The position numbers were made by a program, and so were the translations under genes. The notes beneath the pieces were generated by a model that did not search any database, was not told the origin of the DNA, and saw nothing but the letters and a program-made list of their open reading frames with translations. A DNA stretch of 64,000 bases from Streptococcus thermophilus (lineage in GTDB: Bacteria > Actinomycetota > Actinomycetes > Mycobacteriales > Mycobacteriaceae), in NCBI GenBank assembly GCA_900618065.1, contig UYIL01000003.1, positions 2,170,001 through 2,234,000 of the forward strand, in the 5' to 3' direction. Position 1 is the stretch's first letter. Every line of letters begins with the position of its first letter. Shown piece after piece: positions 25,781 to 35,788 of this stretch.

Positions 25781-28120
25781 TTACACCGCAGAGTTCGGGG
25801 CGTCGGCGTGCGCGAACAGGCCAGGCAGTGTCGCAGACCAGGCATCACGCAATGCAGCGACGGACACGCTCTGGCCTGCAGCCGGGGTGTCCTCAGCGAA
25901 GGTGATGTCGCCGGACAGGTTCGTCGAGCCGATGATCGCCACCGGAATGCCCATTTCCAAGGCGTCAGCGACGACCTGGTCGACACGGTCCGGGCTGCAG
26001 GCGACGAGCACGCGGGAGGCGGACTCGGAGAACAGCGCAGTGAACGCGTCGTCATACACTTCGGACAGATCCAGCTCCGCACCCTTTTCGGTCTCCTTGA
26101 GCATTTCGAAGAGTGCCTGCGCCAGTCCGCCCTCGGACAGGTCGTGCGCGGCGGTGAGGCCGCGGGCGGGCGAACCGTCTACACGATCCGTGTCTTCGGC
26201 AGCCGGGGATTCGGCAGCGAAATAGTCGGCTAAGCGCGCCTCGTTGGCCAGGTCGACCTGCGGCGGCAGGCCGCGCAGCGGCGCACCAGAGATCTCTTGC
26301 CAAACAGACCCGCCGAACTCGTCGCGGGTCTCGCCCAGCAGCACGAGCATCTCGGATTCGCCGTTGTTGACCACGCGCGGGCTAACGGATGCCGCGACAT
26401 CGTCCATCACGCCGAGCACGCCGACGACCGGCGTCGGCAGGATCGGGGTGTCCCCTGTCTGGTTGTAGAAGGAGACGTTGCCGCCGGAAACAGGGATGTT
26501 CAGTTCGACTGCGCCGTCGGCAAGCCCGTGGACTGCCTCGCGGAACTGCCACATCACGTCGGGGTTTTCCGGCGAGCCGAAGTTGAGGCAGTTGGTCACA
26601 GCGACCGGTCGCGCGCCGGTGACCACGACATTGCGGTACGCCTCGGCCAGCGCCAGCCGCGCACCCATGTTGGGGTCGAGGTAGGTGTAGCGCCCGGACG
26701 CGTCGGCGGAGACGGAGACACCGCGGCGGGTGGATTCGTCGATACGCAAAACGCCGGCGTCTGCGTGGCGCGCTTGCACCGTGTTGCCGCGCACGTAGCG
26801 GTCGTACTGCTCGGTGATCCAATCGCGCGAGCACAACGCGGGCGATGCGACCATCTTCAGCCATGCGTCCGCCAGGTCTTCATGCTTATCGACGTCACCA
26901 GCCACCTGCACCTCATCCATCCACTCCGGACGAGCCCAGGGACGGTCATACACCGGGGCTTCATCGGCGATCGTGGACGGCGGAGCATCCAGGACGACCT
27001 CGCCGTTGTGCTCGATGACCAGGCGGTCGCCCTCGCCGGTGACCTCACCGATTTCTGCGCAGTTGACGTCCCACTTGGCGCAGATCTCTTTGAAACGCGC
27101 GGCATTCTCCGGCGCAACGACAGCGCACATGCGCTCCTGCGACTCGGAGGCGAGGATTTCCGCGGCGGTCATGTTCTCCGCGCGCAGCGGGACGGCGTCG
27201 AGGTTGACGCGCATACCGCCGTCGCCGGCAGCAGCCAGCTCGGAGGTGGCGCAGGCCAGGCCTGCGCCGCCAAGGTCCTGGATGCCCACGACCACGTCAG
27301 CTGCGTAGAGCTCCAGGCAGCACTCGATGAGCACCTTCTCCGCGAAGGGGTCGCCGACTTGGACGGCCGGGAGCTTGCGCTCCGCGCCATCCTCGAAGGA
27401 CTCGGAGGCCAGGACGGAGACGCCGCCGATGCCGTCGAGTCCCGTGCGCGAACCGAACAACATGACCTTGTTGCCCGTGCCGGACGCGAAGGCGAGCTTG
27501 AGGTCCTCGACCTTGAGCGTGCCCACGCACAGGGCATTGACCAGCGGGTTGCCTGCGTAGGTCTCGTCGAAGCAGGTCTCACCACCGATGTTGGGCAGAC
27601 CCAGCGAGTTGCCGTAGCCGCCGATACCGGACACCACACCCGGCAGAACGCGCTTCGTGTCTTCCGCGTCAGCCGGACCGAAGCGCAGTTGGTCCATGAC
27701 CGCGATCGGGCGCGCCCCCATGGCCATGATGTCGCGGACGATGCCGCCGACACCGGTCGCCGCACCCTGGTAGGGCTCGACGTAGCTGGGGTGGTTGTGG
27801 GACTCAACGCGGAAGGTCACCGCGTTGCCGTCACCGATGTCAACCACACCGGCGTTCTCACCGATCCCGGCGAGCAGCTTCGCACCCATTTCTTCCGTCA
27901 TCGTTTCGCCGAAGTAGCGCAGGTGCACCTTCGAGGACTTGTAGGAGCAGTGCTCCGACCACATCACGGAGTACACGGTCAGCTCCGCATCCGTGGGGCG
28001 GCGGCCGAGGATCTCGCGGATACGGGCGTACTCGTCGTCCTTCAGGCCCAGCGCGGCGTACGGCTGCTCCTGCTCAGGCGATGCCTTCGCGGCCTCAACG
28101 GTGTCATTGTGAACAGTCAC
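25781..28120 (-). CDS. purL: Phosphoribosylformylglycinamidine synthase subunit PurL
   Basis: Large synthetase subunit of the three-part FGAM synthase; it uses ammonia from PurQ to amidate FGAR with ATP. The 779 residues contain two copies of the PurM-like fold, with '[19 protein letters not shown]' near residue 50, '[20 protein letters not shown]', '[19 protein letters not shown]' and '[17 protein letters not shown]' near 650. The length of ~780 is typical of the short Gram-positive PurL that needs PurS and PurQ. It begins 5 bp after purQ. One CGTCGATAAGC copy lies at 26884-26894. Confidence 0.97.
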   Translation of the reverse strand: MTVHNDTVEAAKASPEQEQPYAALGLKDDEYARIREILGRRPTDAELTVYSVMWSEHCSYKSSKVHLRYFGETMTEEMGAKLLAGIGENAGVVDIGDGNAVTFRVESHNHPSYVEPYQGAATGVGGIVRDIMAMGARPIAVMDQLRFGPADAEDTKRVLPGVVSGIGGYGNSLGLPNIGGETCFDETYAGNPLVNALCVGTLKVEDLKLAFASGTGNKVMLFGSRTGLDGIGGVSVLASESFEDGAERKLPAVQVGDPFAEKVLIECCLELYAADVVVGIQDLGGAGLACATSELAAAGDGGMRVNLDAVPLRAENMTAAEILASESQERMCAVVAPENAARFKEICAKWDVNCAEIGEVTGEGDRLVIEHNGEVVLDAPPSTIADEAPVYDRPWARPEWMDEVQVAGDVDKHEDLADAWLKMVASPALCSRDWITEQYDRYVRGNTVQARHADAGVLRIDESTRRGVSVSADASGRYTYLDPNMGARLALAEAYRNVVVTGARPVAVTNCLNFGSPENPDVMWQFREAVHGLADGAVELNIPVSGGNVSFYNQTGDTPILPTPVVGVLGVMDDVAASVSPRVVNNGESEMLVLLGETRDEFGGSVWQEISGAPLRGLPPQVDLANEARLADYFAAESPAAEDTDRVDGSPARGLTAAHDLSEGGLAQALFEMLKETEKGAELDLSEVYDDAFTALFSESASRVLVACSPDRVDQVVADALEMGIPVAIIGSTNLSGDITFAEDTPAAGQSVSVAALRDAWSATLPGLFAHADAPNSAV

Positions 28121-28125
28121 GCGAA

Positions 28126-28806
28126 TTACGCTCCGATCTTCGAAATTTCGTTCAGTGCCGAGCGGATCAGCCCCAGGCCGTCAGTCGACGGGCCCGTGAG
28201 CGTATCGACGGCATGCTCCGGGTGCGGCATAACCCCCACCACACGGCGGTTCTTACTGGTGACACCCGCAATGGAATTGATCGAGCCGTTGAAGTTGTCC
28301 GTGTAGCGGAACACGACGCGACCTTCTGCCTCGAGCTCGTCGATGGTGGCCTGGTCGGCCTGGAACCGACCCTCGCCGTGCTTCGCCGGGACAAGAATCT
28401 TGGAGCCGGAGGTGAACTCGTTCGTCCACGCAGTCTCGGTGTTGGCCACCTCGAGGTAGGTATCCACGCAGTGGAAGTGCAGCCCCTCATTGCGAGTCAG
28501 CGCGCCCGGCAGCAGACCCGCTTCGGTGAGGATCTGGAAACCGTTGCAGATGCCCAGCACCGGCATGCCTTTATTCGCAGCGTCCACGACAGCACGCATC
28601 ATCGGCGCCATTGCCGCGATAGCGCCCGAACGCAGGTAGTCGCCGTAGGAAAAACCGCCGGGCACGATCACCGCGTCGACACCGGTCAAGTCCTCGTCGG
28701 CGTGCCACAACGGTTTCGGCTCGGCGCCGCCGTTGCGGACGGCGCGGATCGCATCAACGTCGTCAAGCGTGCCCGGGAAAGTGATGACTCCGATCGTTGC
28801 GGACAC
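28126..28806 (-). CDS. purQ: Phosphoribosylformylglycinamidine synthase subunit PurQ
   Basis: Class I glutamine amidotransferase that feeds ammonia to PurL (226 residues). The nucleophile Cys is in '[20 protein letters not shown]' near residue 90, and the catalytic His-Glu pair in '[11 protein letters not shown]' near 200. '[19 protein letters not shown]' is the oxyanion strand. It lies between purS (3-bp gap) and purL (5-bp gap). Confidence 0.97.
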   Translation of the reverse strand: MSATIGVITFPGTLDDVDAIRAVRNGGAEPKPLWHADEDLTGVDAVIVPGGFSYGDYLRSGAIAAMAPMMRAVVDAANKGMPVLGICNGFQILTEAGLLPGALTRNEGLHFHCVDTYLEVANTETAWTNEFTSGSKILVPAKHGEGRFQADQATIDELEAEGRVVFRYTDNFNGSINSIAGVTSKNRRVVGVMPHPEHAVDTLTGPSTDGLGLIRSALNEISKIGA

Positions 28807-28809
28807 TCT

Positions 28810-29058
28810 CTACTCCCCCTCTTTTTCATCGCGCACGACGAAGAAGTCCTCGATGACCATGTTGGCCAGCAACGTCTCAGCGACGCGACGCAGCTCCTCA
28901 TCGGTGACGGAGTCCTCCACCTCAAGCTCGAAACGCTTGCCCTGGCGGACATCCGTGACACCATCGACGCCGATGCGCCCCAGCGCACGGTGCACCGCCT
29001 GGCCTTGCGGGTCCAGAATTTCAGCCTTGGGCATGACATTGACGACGACACGTGCCAT
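28810..29058 (-). CDS. purS: Phosphoribosylformylglycinamidine synthase subunit PurS
   Basis: Small bridging subunit (82 residues) of the FGAM synthase complex. It shows 'MARVVVNVMPKAEILDPQGQ', 'ALGRIGVDGVTDVRQGKRFE' and a final 'NMVIEDFFVV'. The start at 29058 has GGAGGA seven bases upstream; the longer frame lacks support. First gene of purS-purQ-purL. Confidence 0.93.
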   Translation of the reverse strand: MARVVVNVMPKAEILDPQGQAVHRALGRIGVDGVTDVRQGKRFELEVEDSVTDEELRRVAETLLANMVIEDFFVVRDEKEGE

Positions 29059-29120
29059 GAGAATCCTCCGCGAAGTAGAAACAACAAAACGCCACCTGAC
29101 GACAGCGAAAACACTCGGCC

Positions 29121-29126
29121 AGTATA
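29121..29126 (-). promoter_or_regulatory. Putative -10 element of the purSQL promoter
   Basis: AGTATA on the plus strand reads TATACT on the minus strand, close to the TATAAT consensus, about 63 bp before the purS start. No clear -35 is seen, which is common in corynebacteria. Confidence 0.4.
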
Positions 29127-29183
29127 TCCGACGTCGCCACACACTCCACAGCCCGAAAACCCGCCCGAATATTCCTGAACGAA

Positions 29184-29200
29184 TTGAAATCCGTTTTCAA
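29184..29200 (+). promoter_or_regulatory. Putative Zur operator of the zinc ABC transporter
   Basis: TTGAAATCCGTTTTCAA has perfect 6-bp arms (TTGAAA/TTTCAA) around a 5-bp centre and resembles the TGAAAATGATTTTCA-type Zur box of actinobacteria. It lies 19 bp before the transporter's first start codon, where a bound repressor would block transcription. Confidence 0.55.
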
Positions 29201-29219
29201 CACTGGTTGGATATTCACC

Positions 29220-30302
29220 ATGAAACACACCCGCCGCCGCACCCGCGCCACATCTACCCTGCCCCTCAAGTCCACCCTCTCTATCTTTTCCGCCGCCGCG
29301 TTGGCCGGCGCCGCGCTCGTCGGCTGCTCCAGCACCACCGACTCTGCAGACCCCGCCGGCGGCGCGGCTAGCTCCGACTCCGCCAATGCCGCCGACCCCG
29401 CCGATATTGTTGCGACGACCAACGTGTGGGCCGACGTCGCCTCCGCCGTCACCGGCACCGACGTCGACGCCATTATTAACGACGCCTCCCTCGACCCCCA
29501 CTACTTCGAACCCACCGCCCGCGACCTCGCCCGCGTGAAGGAAGCCGGCACCCTCGTCGCCAACGGCGGGCATTACGATGACACCCTCTACACCGTCGCC
29601 GAACAAGACCGCATCATCCACGCCGTCCCGCTGCACTTCCACGGCGACCACGAGCACGGCGACCACGATCACGTCCACGGCGACCACGAGCACGACCACG
29701 ACGGCCATGATCACGGCGACCACGCGCACGAGGGGCACGACCACGGCGGCCACACGTTCACGACCCTGCCCGGCAGCATCGACGAGCTCGAGCACGTCTG
29801 GATGTCCCCGGCCAAGGTCAAGAATGTGGCTAAGCAGGTGGAGGAAAGGGTTGGTGGGGATGCGGGGAGCGTCGAAAAGCGAATGGGTGAGATTGAGCAG
29901 CGCCTGAACGCGATGCCGCACGTGCACATCGGGATGACCGAGACGATCGCCGCGCCGCTGATCTGGGGCACCGAGCTGCACGACATCACCCCCGAGCCGT
30001 ACCTGCTGGCGTCGCTCAACCACACAGAGCCGCCGGTGCAAGCCGTCGCGGACTTCCTCGAGGAGATTGAAAGCGGCCTGATCGACTTCCTCGTGGTCAA
30101 CCCGCAAAGCACCAACGGCGCCACCCAGCGCCTAGTGGAGGCCGCGAAGAAGAACAACGTGCCCATCGTGGAAATCCGCGAAACCCCGCCGGCGGGCATG
30201 AACTTCCTCGACTACTTCGAGCAGGTCGTCGACGAGATCGCCGCCGTTGTGGAAAAGGCCGAGCCACGCCCCGAGGCCGAAATCGACCGCTTCGTCGGTT
30301 AA
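29220..30302 (+). CDS. Zinc-type ABC transporter substrate-binding lipoprotein (ZnuA-like)
   Basis: Cluster A-I metal-binding protein of 360 residues. It has a signal peptide with lipobox 'LVGC' followed by S near residue 37, 'ATTNVWADVASAVTG', the first metal His in 'DPHYFEPTARD', and a long His/Asp/Gly-rich loop (residues ~140-178, more than a dozen His) before 'EHVWMSPAKV'. The final 'IVEIRETPPAGMNFLDYF' is typical. The histidine loop points to zinc rather than manganese. The ATG at 29220 is preferred to an upstream TTG that lies inside the operator. It is the first gene of a three-gene importer. Confidence 0.88.
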   Translation: MKHTRRRTRATSTLPLKSTLSIFSAAALAGAALVGCSSTTDSADPAGGAASSDSANAADPADIVATTNVWADVASAVTGTDVDAIINDASLDPHYFEPTARDLARVKEAGTLVANGGHYDDTLYTVAEQDRIIHAVPLHFHGDHEHGDHDHVHGDHEHDHDGHDHGDHAHEGHDHGGHTFTTLPGSIDELEHVWMSPAKVKNVAKQVEERVGGDAGSVEKRMGEIEQRLNAMPHVHIGMTETIAAPLIWGTELHDITPEPYLLASLNHTEPPVQAVADFLEEIESGLIDFLVVNPQSTNGATQRLVEAAKKNNVPIVEIRETPPAGMNFLDYFEQVVDEIAAVVEKAEPRPEAEIDRFVG

Positions 30303-30312
30303 GCTGCCCCAC

Positions 30313-30990
30313 GTGATTGCGCAGTTCACCGGCGCCGCCGTCGCGCCCTTGTGGTCGGGACTCGACCTGACTGTCGAGCGCGGCGAATTCATCGCCGTCC
30401 TCGGCCCCAACGGCGTGGGCAAATCGACGCTGCTGCACACCATCTTGGGCACGCGCCGCCTCACCGCCGGCACGATCGACGTCCGCGGCCGCACCGGCTT
30501 CATCCCCCAGCAACAGATGTTTCCGCAGGACCTGCCCGTGCGGGGCCGCGACTTGGTGTCGCTGGCGCTGTCGCACTCGCGTCGGCCGTCGCGCGACGCT
30601 GTCGAGGAGCTGCTCGTCTCCGTCGGCGCGTCGAGCTTCGCCGACAAACGGGTCGGTCTGCTCTCCGGCGGCCAGCAGCAACTCATCCGTCAAGCACAGG
30701 CGCTGGCGAAACAACCTGAGCTTGTGCTTGCCGACGAGCCCCTCCTCTCCCTCGACCCCGCCCGCGAACGGCAGACCGTCGACCGCCTGGCCAGCCTCGA
30801 CGCCGCCGTGCTGTGCGTGACGCACTCCATCAACCCGTTTCTGGGCGTCGTCGACCGGGTGCTGTACTTGGGGCCGGAAGGCCACGTCGTCGGCGCTGTC
30901 GGCGAGGTCATGCGCTCGGATGTGCTCAGCGAGCTCTACGGCACGCATGTCGACGTCGTCGAAGCCAACGGCCGAATGGTGGTGCTGTGA
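30313..30990 (+). CDS. Zinc-type ABC transporter ATP-binding protein (ZnuC-like)
   Basis: 225-residue ABC ATPase. Walker A is 'GPNGVGKSTLLHTILG', the Q-loop 'GFIPQQQMFP', the signature 'LLSGGQQQLIRQAQAL', Walker B 'LVLADEPLLSLDP' and the switch 'CVTHSINPF'. The GTG at 30313 starts 10 bp after the binding-protein gene; the gene end overlaps the permease ATG (TGATG). Together with its neighbours it forms a metal importer. Confidence 0.87.
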   Translation: MIAQFTGAAVAPLWSGLDLTVERGEFIAVLGPNGVGKSTLLHTILGTRRLTAGTIDVRGRTGFIPQQQMFPQDLPVRGRDLVSLALSHSRRPSRDAVEELLVSVGASSFADKRVGLLSGGQQQLIRQAQALAKQPELVLADEPLLSLDPARERQTVDRLASLDAAVLCVTHSINPFLGVVDRVLYLGPEGHVVGAVGEVMRSDVLSELYGTHVDVVEANGRMVVL

Positions 30991-31823
30991 TGGCCGAATT
31001 CTTTGAGACTACCCGGGACCTGCTCGCCCTCGACTTCGTTCAAGCCACGCTCGTCGCCTGCGCGCTGCTCGGCGTGCTCTCCGGCGTCATGGCGCCGCTG
31101 ATCGTGCTGCGCCAGATGTCGTTTTCCGTCCACGCGACGTCCGAACTAGCGCTCATGGGCGCCTCAGCCGCGCTGCTGTTCGGCCTGAACGTCGGCGTCG
31201 GGGCGGTCGCTGGCGCGGTTGTCGCCGCGATCGTGCTGGCGGCGCTGGGGTTTAAGGGCCAGCAGGACTCCGCCGTCGGCGTGGTGATGAGCTTCGGCAT
31301 GGGCTTATCCGTCCTGTTCATCCACCTTTACCCCGGCAACTCCAACCGAGCGTTGTCGCTTCTGACGGGGCAGATTGTGGGCGTGTCGGGGCAGAACCTC
31401 GTGATCCTGGCCGCCACGACCGTGTTCGTCGTTGTCGCGGTGGCGGTGCTGTGGCGGCCGATGCTCTATGCTTCGGCCGACCCCGTCATGGCGGCCGCGT
31501 CAGGTGTGCGGGTGCGGGCGATGTCGGTCACGTTCGCGGTGCTCGTCGGCATCGCGTCGGCGCAGTCGGTGCAGATCGTCGGCGCGCTGCTGGTCATGTC
31601 GCTGCTAATCACACCCGGCGCGGCCGCCTCCCACATCACGGCGAACCCTGTTCACGCGGTGTGGTGGTCGGTCCTCTTCGCCGAGACAGCCGCTGTCGGC
31701 GGAATGATCTTGTCGCTGGCCCCGGGTGTGCCGGTGAGCGTGTTCGTCGCGTTCATTTCGTTCGGCATTTACCTTCTCTGCCGCGTCATCGGGGGCGCGC
31801 AGCGGCGCCGGATTAGCGCTTAG
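30990..31823 (+). CDS. Zinc-type ABC transporter permease (ZnuB-like)
   Basis: Membrane subunit of the ABC-3 family, 277 residues with about eight hydrophobic segments. It contains 'MAPLIVLRQMSFSVHATSEL', with the conserved His of family permeases, and 'VQIVGALLVMSLLITPGAAA'. Its ATG overlaps the ATPase stop by one base, and its end overlaps the convergent DUF2334 gene by 11 bp. Confidence 0.87.
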   Translation: MAEFFETTRDLLALDFVQATLVACALLGVLSGVMAPLIVLRQMSFSVHATSELALMGASAALLFGLNVGVGAVAGAVVAAIVLAALGFKGQQDSAVGVVMSFGMGLSVLFIHLYPGNSNRALSLLTGQIVGVSGQNLVILAATTVFVVVAVAVLWRPMLYASADPVMAAASGVRVRAMSVTFAVLVGIASAQSVQIVGALLVMSLLITPGAAASHITANPVHAVWWSVLFAETAAVGGMILSLAPGVPVSVFVAFISFGIYLLCRVIGGAQRRRISA

Positions 31824-32502
31824 GCTTCTTCAGGTCCCGGTAGTTGACCGGCTTCAACCCTTCGTCGGCAGCCTCGACGGCAGCCTGGACGAAGTCGTTG
31901 CGCACCTTTTTGGAGTCCAAGTTGCGCCCCGAGACCGACAAGCGCACCGTGTTGCCCCGTTTAGCGCTGCGCACCGCCGCGTTGATGACGTTGCGGCGCC
32001 ACCAGCCGGCCGCACCGTAGCCTTCACCGACCGACAGGTTGCGGGCATACTCAATGTCGCCGCTGCGCAGAAAGTGAATCCCACGCTCGGACGCGGCGAG
32101 CCGGAAGTCGAAGTGCTGCAGCGCCACCAGCGTCCCTTCCGACATCCGCCAGCGCGGCGGGGCGAAGGTGTCCAGCTCGAAGCCGAGCTTGGCCATTTGC
32201 CGGGTCGCGCCTTTGAGACGAAGCCGTGCTTCGTGCTCTTCTAGCGCGGCGAATTCCGCGCGGCGGCCCTGCACCGGCTGGTCGAATCCGTTGAGAATCA
32301 AGCCCCGTCCGGCCCCCATCTGGTCGTGCAGCCAGCTGCGGGTCGATTTGTCCTTCGCCAAGTGCCACTTCTTATCGATGTGCGGCGCCACCAGCAGCGA
32401 CACCGGAATGTGCCGCGCATCCAGGTCGGCTACGAGCTTCTGGACGTCTTTGCGTGTCTCGTCAAAAATCGACGAGACGGAGACAAGCAGGTAGCCGGGC
32501 AT
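31813..32502 (-). CDS. DUF2334 domain protein (polysaccharide deacetylase-like fold)
   Basis: 229 residues with the DUF2334 pattern: 'YLLVSVSSIFDETRKDVQKL' at the start, 'HIPVSLLVAPHI' as the second strand, and 'LGFELDTFAPPRWRMSEGTL' in the region of the metal-dependent deacetylase core. The family is related to carbohydrate esterase NodB-type folds, but the substrate is not known. It lies 9 bp downstream of ptrB and may be cotranscribed with purC-ptrB. Confidence 0.75.
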   Translation of the reverse strand: MPGYLLVSVSSIFDETRKDVQKLVADLDARHIPVSLLVAPHIDKKWHLAKDKSTRSWLHDQMGAGRGLILNGFDQPVQGRRAEFAALEEHEARLRLKGATRQMAKLGFELDTFAPPRWRMSEGTLVALQHFDFRLAASERGIHFLRSGDIEYARNLSVGEGYGAAGWWRRNVINAAVRSAKRGNTVRLSVSGRNLDSKKVRNDFVQAAVEAADEGLKPVNYRDLKKPKR

Positions 32503-32511
32503 AGGTACTTA

Positions 32512-34737
32512 TTATTCCACAGCGCTTCCGGGCGCGCCCGGCGTCCCCTCAGTGCCCGGCGCTGTCTGCTTCGCGTCGCCGAGTGCGACCGCGCCGGCTG
32601 TCGCCAGTGTCCACGCGTACTCGAACGCGGTCTGTTTCCACTTCGCGTACCGGCCCGATACGCCGCCGTGCCCGGCCGCCATCTCAGTCTTGAGCAGGAA
32701 CTGCCCGCCGGTGGCGGTGTCGCGCAGCTTGGCGATCCATTTCGCCGGCTCCACATACAGCACGCGCGTGTCGTTGATGCTGGTCACGGCGAGAATGTCC
32801 GGGTAGTCCTTGGCTTCGATGTTTTCGTACGGCGCGTAGGCGGCCATGTAGTCGTAGACCTCCGGGTCGTGGTACGGGTCGCCCCATTCTTCCCATTCGC
32901 CGATGGTCAGCGGCAGTTCCGGCATGAGGATCGAGGTCAGCGGATCGACGAACGGCACGATCGCCTGGATGCCGGCGAACTTCTCCGGCGCAAGGTTGGC
33001 CACCGCGCCCATGAGCATGCCGCCGGCGGAGCCGCCTTCTGCGACGAGCTGGTCGTAGCTGGTGACACTGGCTTCCACGAGGGCATCGGCGCAGGCGATG
33101 AAGTCGGTGAAGGTGTTCATTTTCTCAAGGCCTTTGCCGTGGTCGTACCACAGCCGTCCCATTTCGCCGCCGCCGCGCACGTGGGCGCACACCCACACCA
33201 TGCCGCGGTCGAGCAGGCTCAACCGAGCGACGGAGAATCCCGGGTCCATCGACGCTTCATAAGAGCCGTAGCCATAGAGCAAGCACGGCTTGTGCTTATC
33301 GACGCCCACCTCAACATCACGCCTCCTCACCACCGACATGGGAATCTTCGTCCCGTCGCTAGCCGTGGCCCACATCCGCTCGGCGATGTAGTTGGACGGG
33401 TCGTATCCGCCTTCGACCTCCTGCTCCTTGAGCAACGTGAACTCGCCGGTTGCGACGCGGTAGTCCAGCACCTGCGACGGCTGGGTGTAGGACCCGTAAG
33501 TCACGCGCACAACGGGGGTGTCCCATTCCGGGTGGCCGGCCAGGCCAGCGGTGTAGAGCTCCTCGGAGAACTCCAACTCCTTGAACTCGCCGAAATCGCC
33601 GGTGAGGTCGGCGACGGCGAGGCGGCCGATGCCGCCGCGCCTGTAAGCGAGGAACATGAAGTCGCGGTAGACGTCGGTGCCTTCGATGCGGCGCTCATCG
33701 TCATGCGCGACGAGCTCGTCGAGTTCGCGCAGCGGCGGCAGCGCGCCCGCTGCTGGGCCCGACGCGTCCGGCACCGGGCACGTGCCGACCGCGAAGTTCG
33801 GGCCGTGCGCGTTATGCGTGACCACCCAATGCTCCCGCCCACTGTCTGCATCACCTGTATCACCGAGGACGGCCAAGTCGACGAAGTACTCCACACCGGA
33901 CTCGCGGGGCCACAGCAGCTGGAACTCGCCTTCAGGGTCGGACATCGGCAGCACAAGGTTTTCCGACGTCAGTGTCGACGAAGCAATGAGCAGCAGGTAG
34001 CGCTCGGAACGGTCTGCGGCGATGCCGACACCGAACTTCTCGTCATCCTCTTGGTAGACCAGCACGTCATCGGCGGCGTCCGTGCCGCGGCGGTGGCGCC
34101 AGATTTGGTGGGGGCGCCACGCGTCGTCGACACGCGTGTAGAAGAGGTAGTCCTCCCCCGCCCACGTCCCGCCGTAGAAGATGCCGGGGATGACGTCGCC
34201 GAGCAGCTCGCCCGTCTCAAGGTCCTTGATGCGCAGGTCGAAGCGCTCGTCACCAGCCGTGTCCACCGAATACGCTAGGTAGCGGCCCGACGTGGTGACA
34301 ATGGACGCGCCGACAGAGAAGAACTCGTGGCCGTCCGCCAGCTCGTTGAAGTCGAGCAGAATCTCCTCCCCCGGCAGGCCGGAGCCGTCAGCGGGAAGGG
34401 TGGGGGCGGTCCAGGGGTCGGTGGAAGCGTCGACACGCACGCGGCAGCTGATGCTGTAATCCTTGCCTTCCTCCGTGCGCCCGTAGTACCACCAGTCGCC
34501 TTGGCGCTGCGGCACGGACATGTCGGTCTCTTTGACGCGCGACTTGATCTCGCCGTAAATCGCGTCGGTCAGCTCGGTCAGATGCGCCGTTTGCTCCTGC
34601 GTGTAGGCGTTTTCCGCCTCCAAGTACGCAATAGTCTCCGGGTTGTCCTTGTCGCGCATCCACTCGTAGTTGTCGACGAAATCGCTGCCGTGGAAAGACC
34701 GGGTGACGGGGTGTTTCGCTGCCTTTGGCTGCTGCAT
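32512..34737 (-). CDS. ptrB: Oligopeptidase B (S9A prolyl oligopeptidase family)
   Basis: Serine peptidase of 741 residues with an N-terminal beta-propeller and a C-terminal alpha/beta hydrolase domain. The nucleophile is in 'AEGGSAGGMLMGAVAN' near residue 576; the Asp lies in 'SINDTRVLYVEPAKW' and the His in 'KTEMAAGHGGVSGRYAK', completing the triad in order. The enzyme cleaves short peptides after basic residues in the cytoplasm. Its ATG directly follows the purC stop (TAGATG), so it is coupled to purC. One CGTCGATAAGC copy lies at 33294-33304. Confidence 0.93.
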   Translation of the reverse strand: MQQPKAAKHPVTRSFHGSDFVDNYEWMRDKDNPETIAYLEAENAYTQEQTAHLTELTDAIYGEIKSRVKETDMSVPQRQGDWWYYGRTEEGKDYSISCRVRVDASTDPWTAPTLPADGSGLPGEEILLDFNELADGHEFFSVGASIVTTSGRYLAYSVDTAGDERFDLRIKDLETGELLGDVIPGIFYGGTWAGEDYLFYTRVDDAWRPHQIWRHRRGTDAADDVLVYQEDDEKFGVGIAADRSERYLLLIASSTLTSENLVLPMSDPEGEFQLLWPRESGVEYFVDLAVLGDTGDADSGREHWVVTHNAHGPNFAVGTCPVPDASGPAAGALPPLRELDELVAHDDERRIEGTDVYRDFMFLAYRRGGIGRLAVADLTGDFGEFKELEFSEELYTAGLAGHPEWDTPVVRVTYGSYTQPSQVLDYRVATGEFTLLKEQEVEGGYDPSNYIAERMWATASDGTKIPMSVVRRRDVEVGVDKHKPCLLYGYGSYEASMDPGFSVARLSLLDRGMVWVCAHVRGGGEMGRLWYDHGKGLEKMNTFTDFIACADALVEASVTSYDQLVAEGGSAGGMLMGAVANLAPEKFAGIQAIVPFVDPLTSILMPELPLTIGEWEEWGDPYHDPEVYDYMAAYAPYENIEAKDYPDILAVTSINDTRVLYVEPAKWIAKLRDTATGGQFLLKTEMAAGHGGVSGRYAKWKQTAFEYAWTLATAGAVALGDAKQTAPGTEGTPGAPGSAVE

Positions 34738-35610
34738 CTAGATGAACTTCTTTCCGCTCAGACGCTCGTAGGCCTCGATGTAGCGCTCGCGGGTGGCCTC
34801 CACGACCGAACCCGGCAGCTCCGGCGGCGGCGTGCCGCCATCCGCATCCCAGCCGGACTTCTGGCTCAGCCAATTGCGCACGTACTGCTTGTCGAAGCTC
34901 GGCTGCACCTCGCCCTCCTTATAGGAATCTGCAGGCCAGTAGCGGGAAGAGTCCGGGGTGAGAACTTCGTCGGCAAGCACGAGCGCGCCGTTGTCATCGA
35001 GCCCGAACTCGAACTTCGTGTCCGCGAGAATGACTCCGCGCGACTCCGCGTACTGCGCCGCCTTCGTGTAGATGGCCAACGTCGTCTCACGCAGCCGCGA
35101 CGCCAAATCCTCGCCGAGCTCGCGCGCCATGTAGTCATAAGTGACGTTCACATCGTGATCGCCCTGCTCCGCCTTCGTCGCCGGCGTGAAGATCGGCTCC
35201 GGCAACTTCGACGCCTCCACCAAGCCATCTGGCAACTCGACGCCGCACACAGAACCCGTCGCGTCATACTCCTTCTTGCCCGAGCCAGTCAGGTACCCGC
35301 GCGCCACGCATTCGAACGGCACCATGTCCAACCGCTTAACGACGAAAGCACCCCCCAGCACCTCCTCCGGCACCCTGCCATCATCCAGCGGGCCAGCGAG
35401 GTGATTCGGGAACTCCTCGAGCAGATCGAAAAAGAACGCGCTGGTCAACGTAAGCACCTTGCCCTTATCGGGAATCTCCGGGTCGAGAGAGTAATCAAAG
35501 GCGGAGATCCGGTCAGTAGCCACCATCAACAACGTGTCCGCATCAATCTCGTAGATCTCGCGGACCTTGCCGGCAGACAAATGCTTATAGTCAGAAAGCT
35601 CGGGACGCAT
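34738..35610 (-). CDS. purC: Phosphoribosylaminoimidazole-succinocarboxamide synthase PurC
   Basis: SAICAR synthetase (290 residues), ATP-dependent condensation of CAIR with aspartate. Seen: '[20 protein letters not shown]' at the ATP site, '[20 protein letters not shown]', '[16 protein letters not shown]' and '[20 protein letters not shown]' near 195. The ATG at 35610 is preceded after seven bases by TAGAGT (ACTCTA at 35618-35623), so a leaderless start is likely; the longer frame to 35652 is not needed. Confidence 0.96.
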   Translation of the reverse strand: MRPELSDYKHLSAGKVREIYEIDADTLLMVATDRISAFDYSLDPEIPDKGKVLTLTSAFFFDLLEEFPNHLAGPLDDGRVPEEVLGGAFVVKRLDMVPFECVARGYLTGSGKKEYDATGSVCGVELPDGLVEASKLPEPIFTPATKAEQGDHDVNVTYDYMARELGEDLASRLRETTLAIYTKAAQYAESRGVILADTKFEFGLDDNGALVLADEVLTPDSSRYWPADSYKEGEVQPSFDKQYVRNWLSQKSGWDADGGTPPPELPGSVVEATRERYIEAYERLSGKKFI

Positions 35611-35775
35611 GGTGGCGACTCTACGCTGGTTCACTTTCACTCGTCCCACCACATACCTTCACCCAAGGCCGGGCATGAGGTGGAGCGGCGCGTGCGCCCC
35701 GGCACAATACTTTGCCGTAGTTATTTAAATGGACTAGAAAAAACTTAGTTAGTCAGCGGTTCAACTAAAACTGTT

Positions 35776-35781
35776 TATAAT
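35776..35781 (+). promoter_or_regulatory. -10 element TATAAT of a leaderless promoter
   Basis: A perfect TATAAT with seven bases to the ATG at 35789. Transcription would begin at or beside the A of the ATG, and no Shine-Dalgarno exists. Confidence 0.65.
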
Positions 35782-35788
35782 TACCGCC

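Noticed and set aside
26297..28306. 669-codon plus-strand frame opposite purL and purQ
   Set aside because: It is a shadow frame created by GC-rich third positions; it has no recognisable domain and runs across two real genes.
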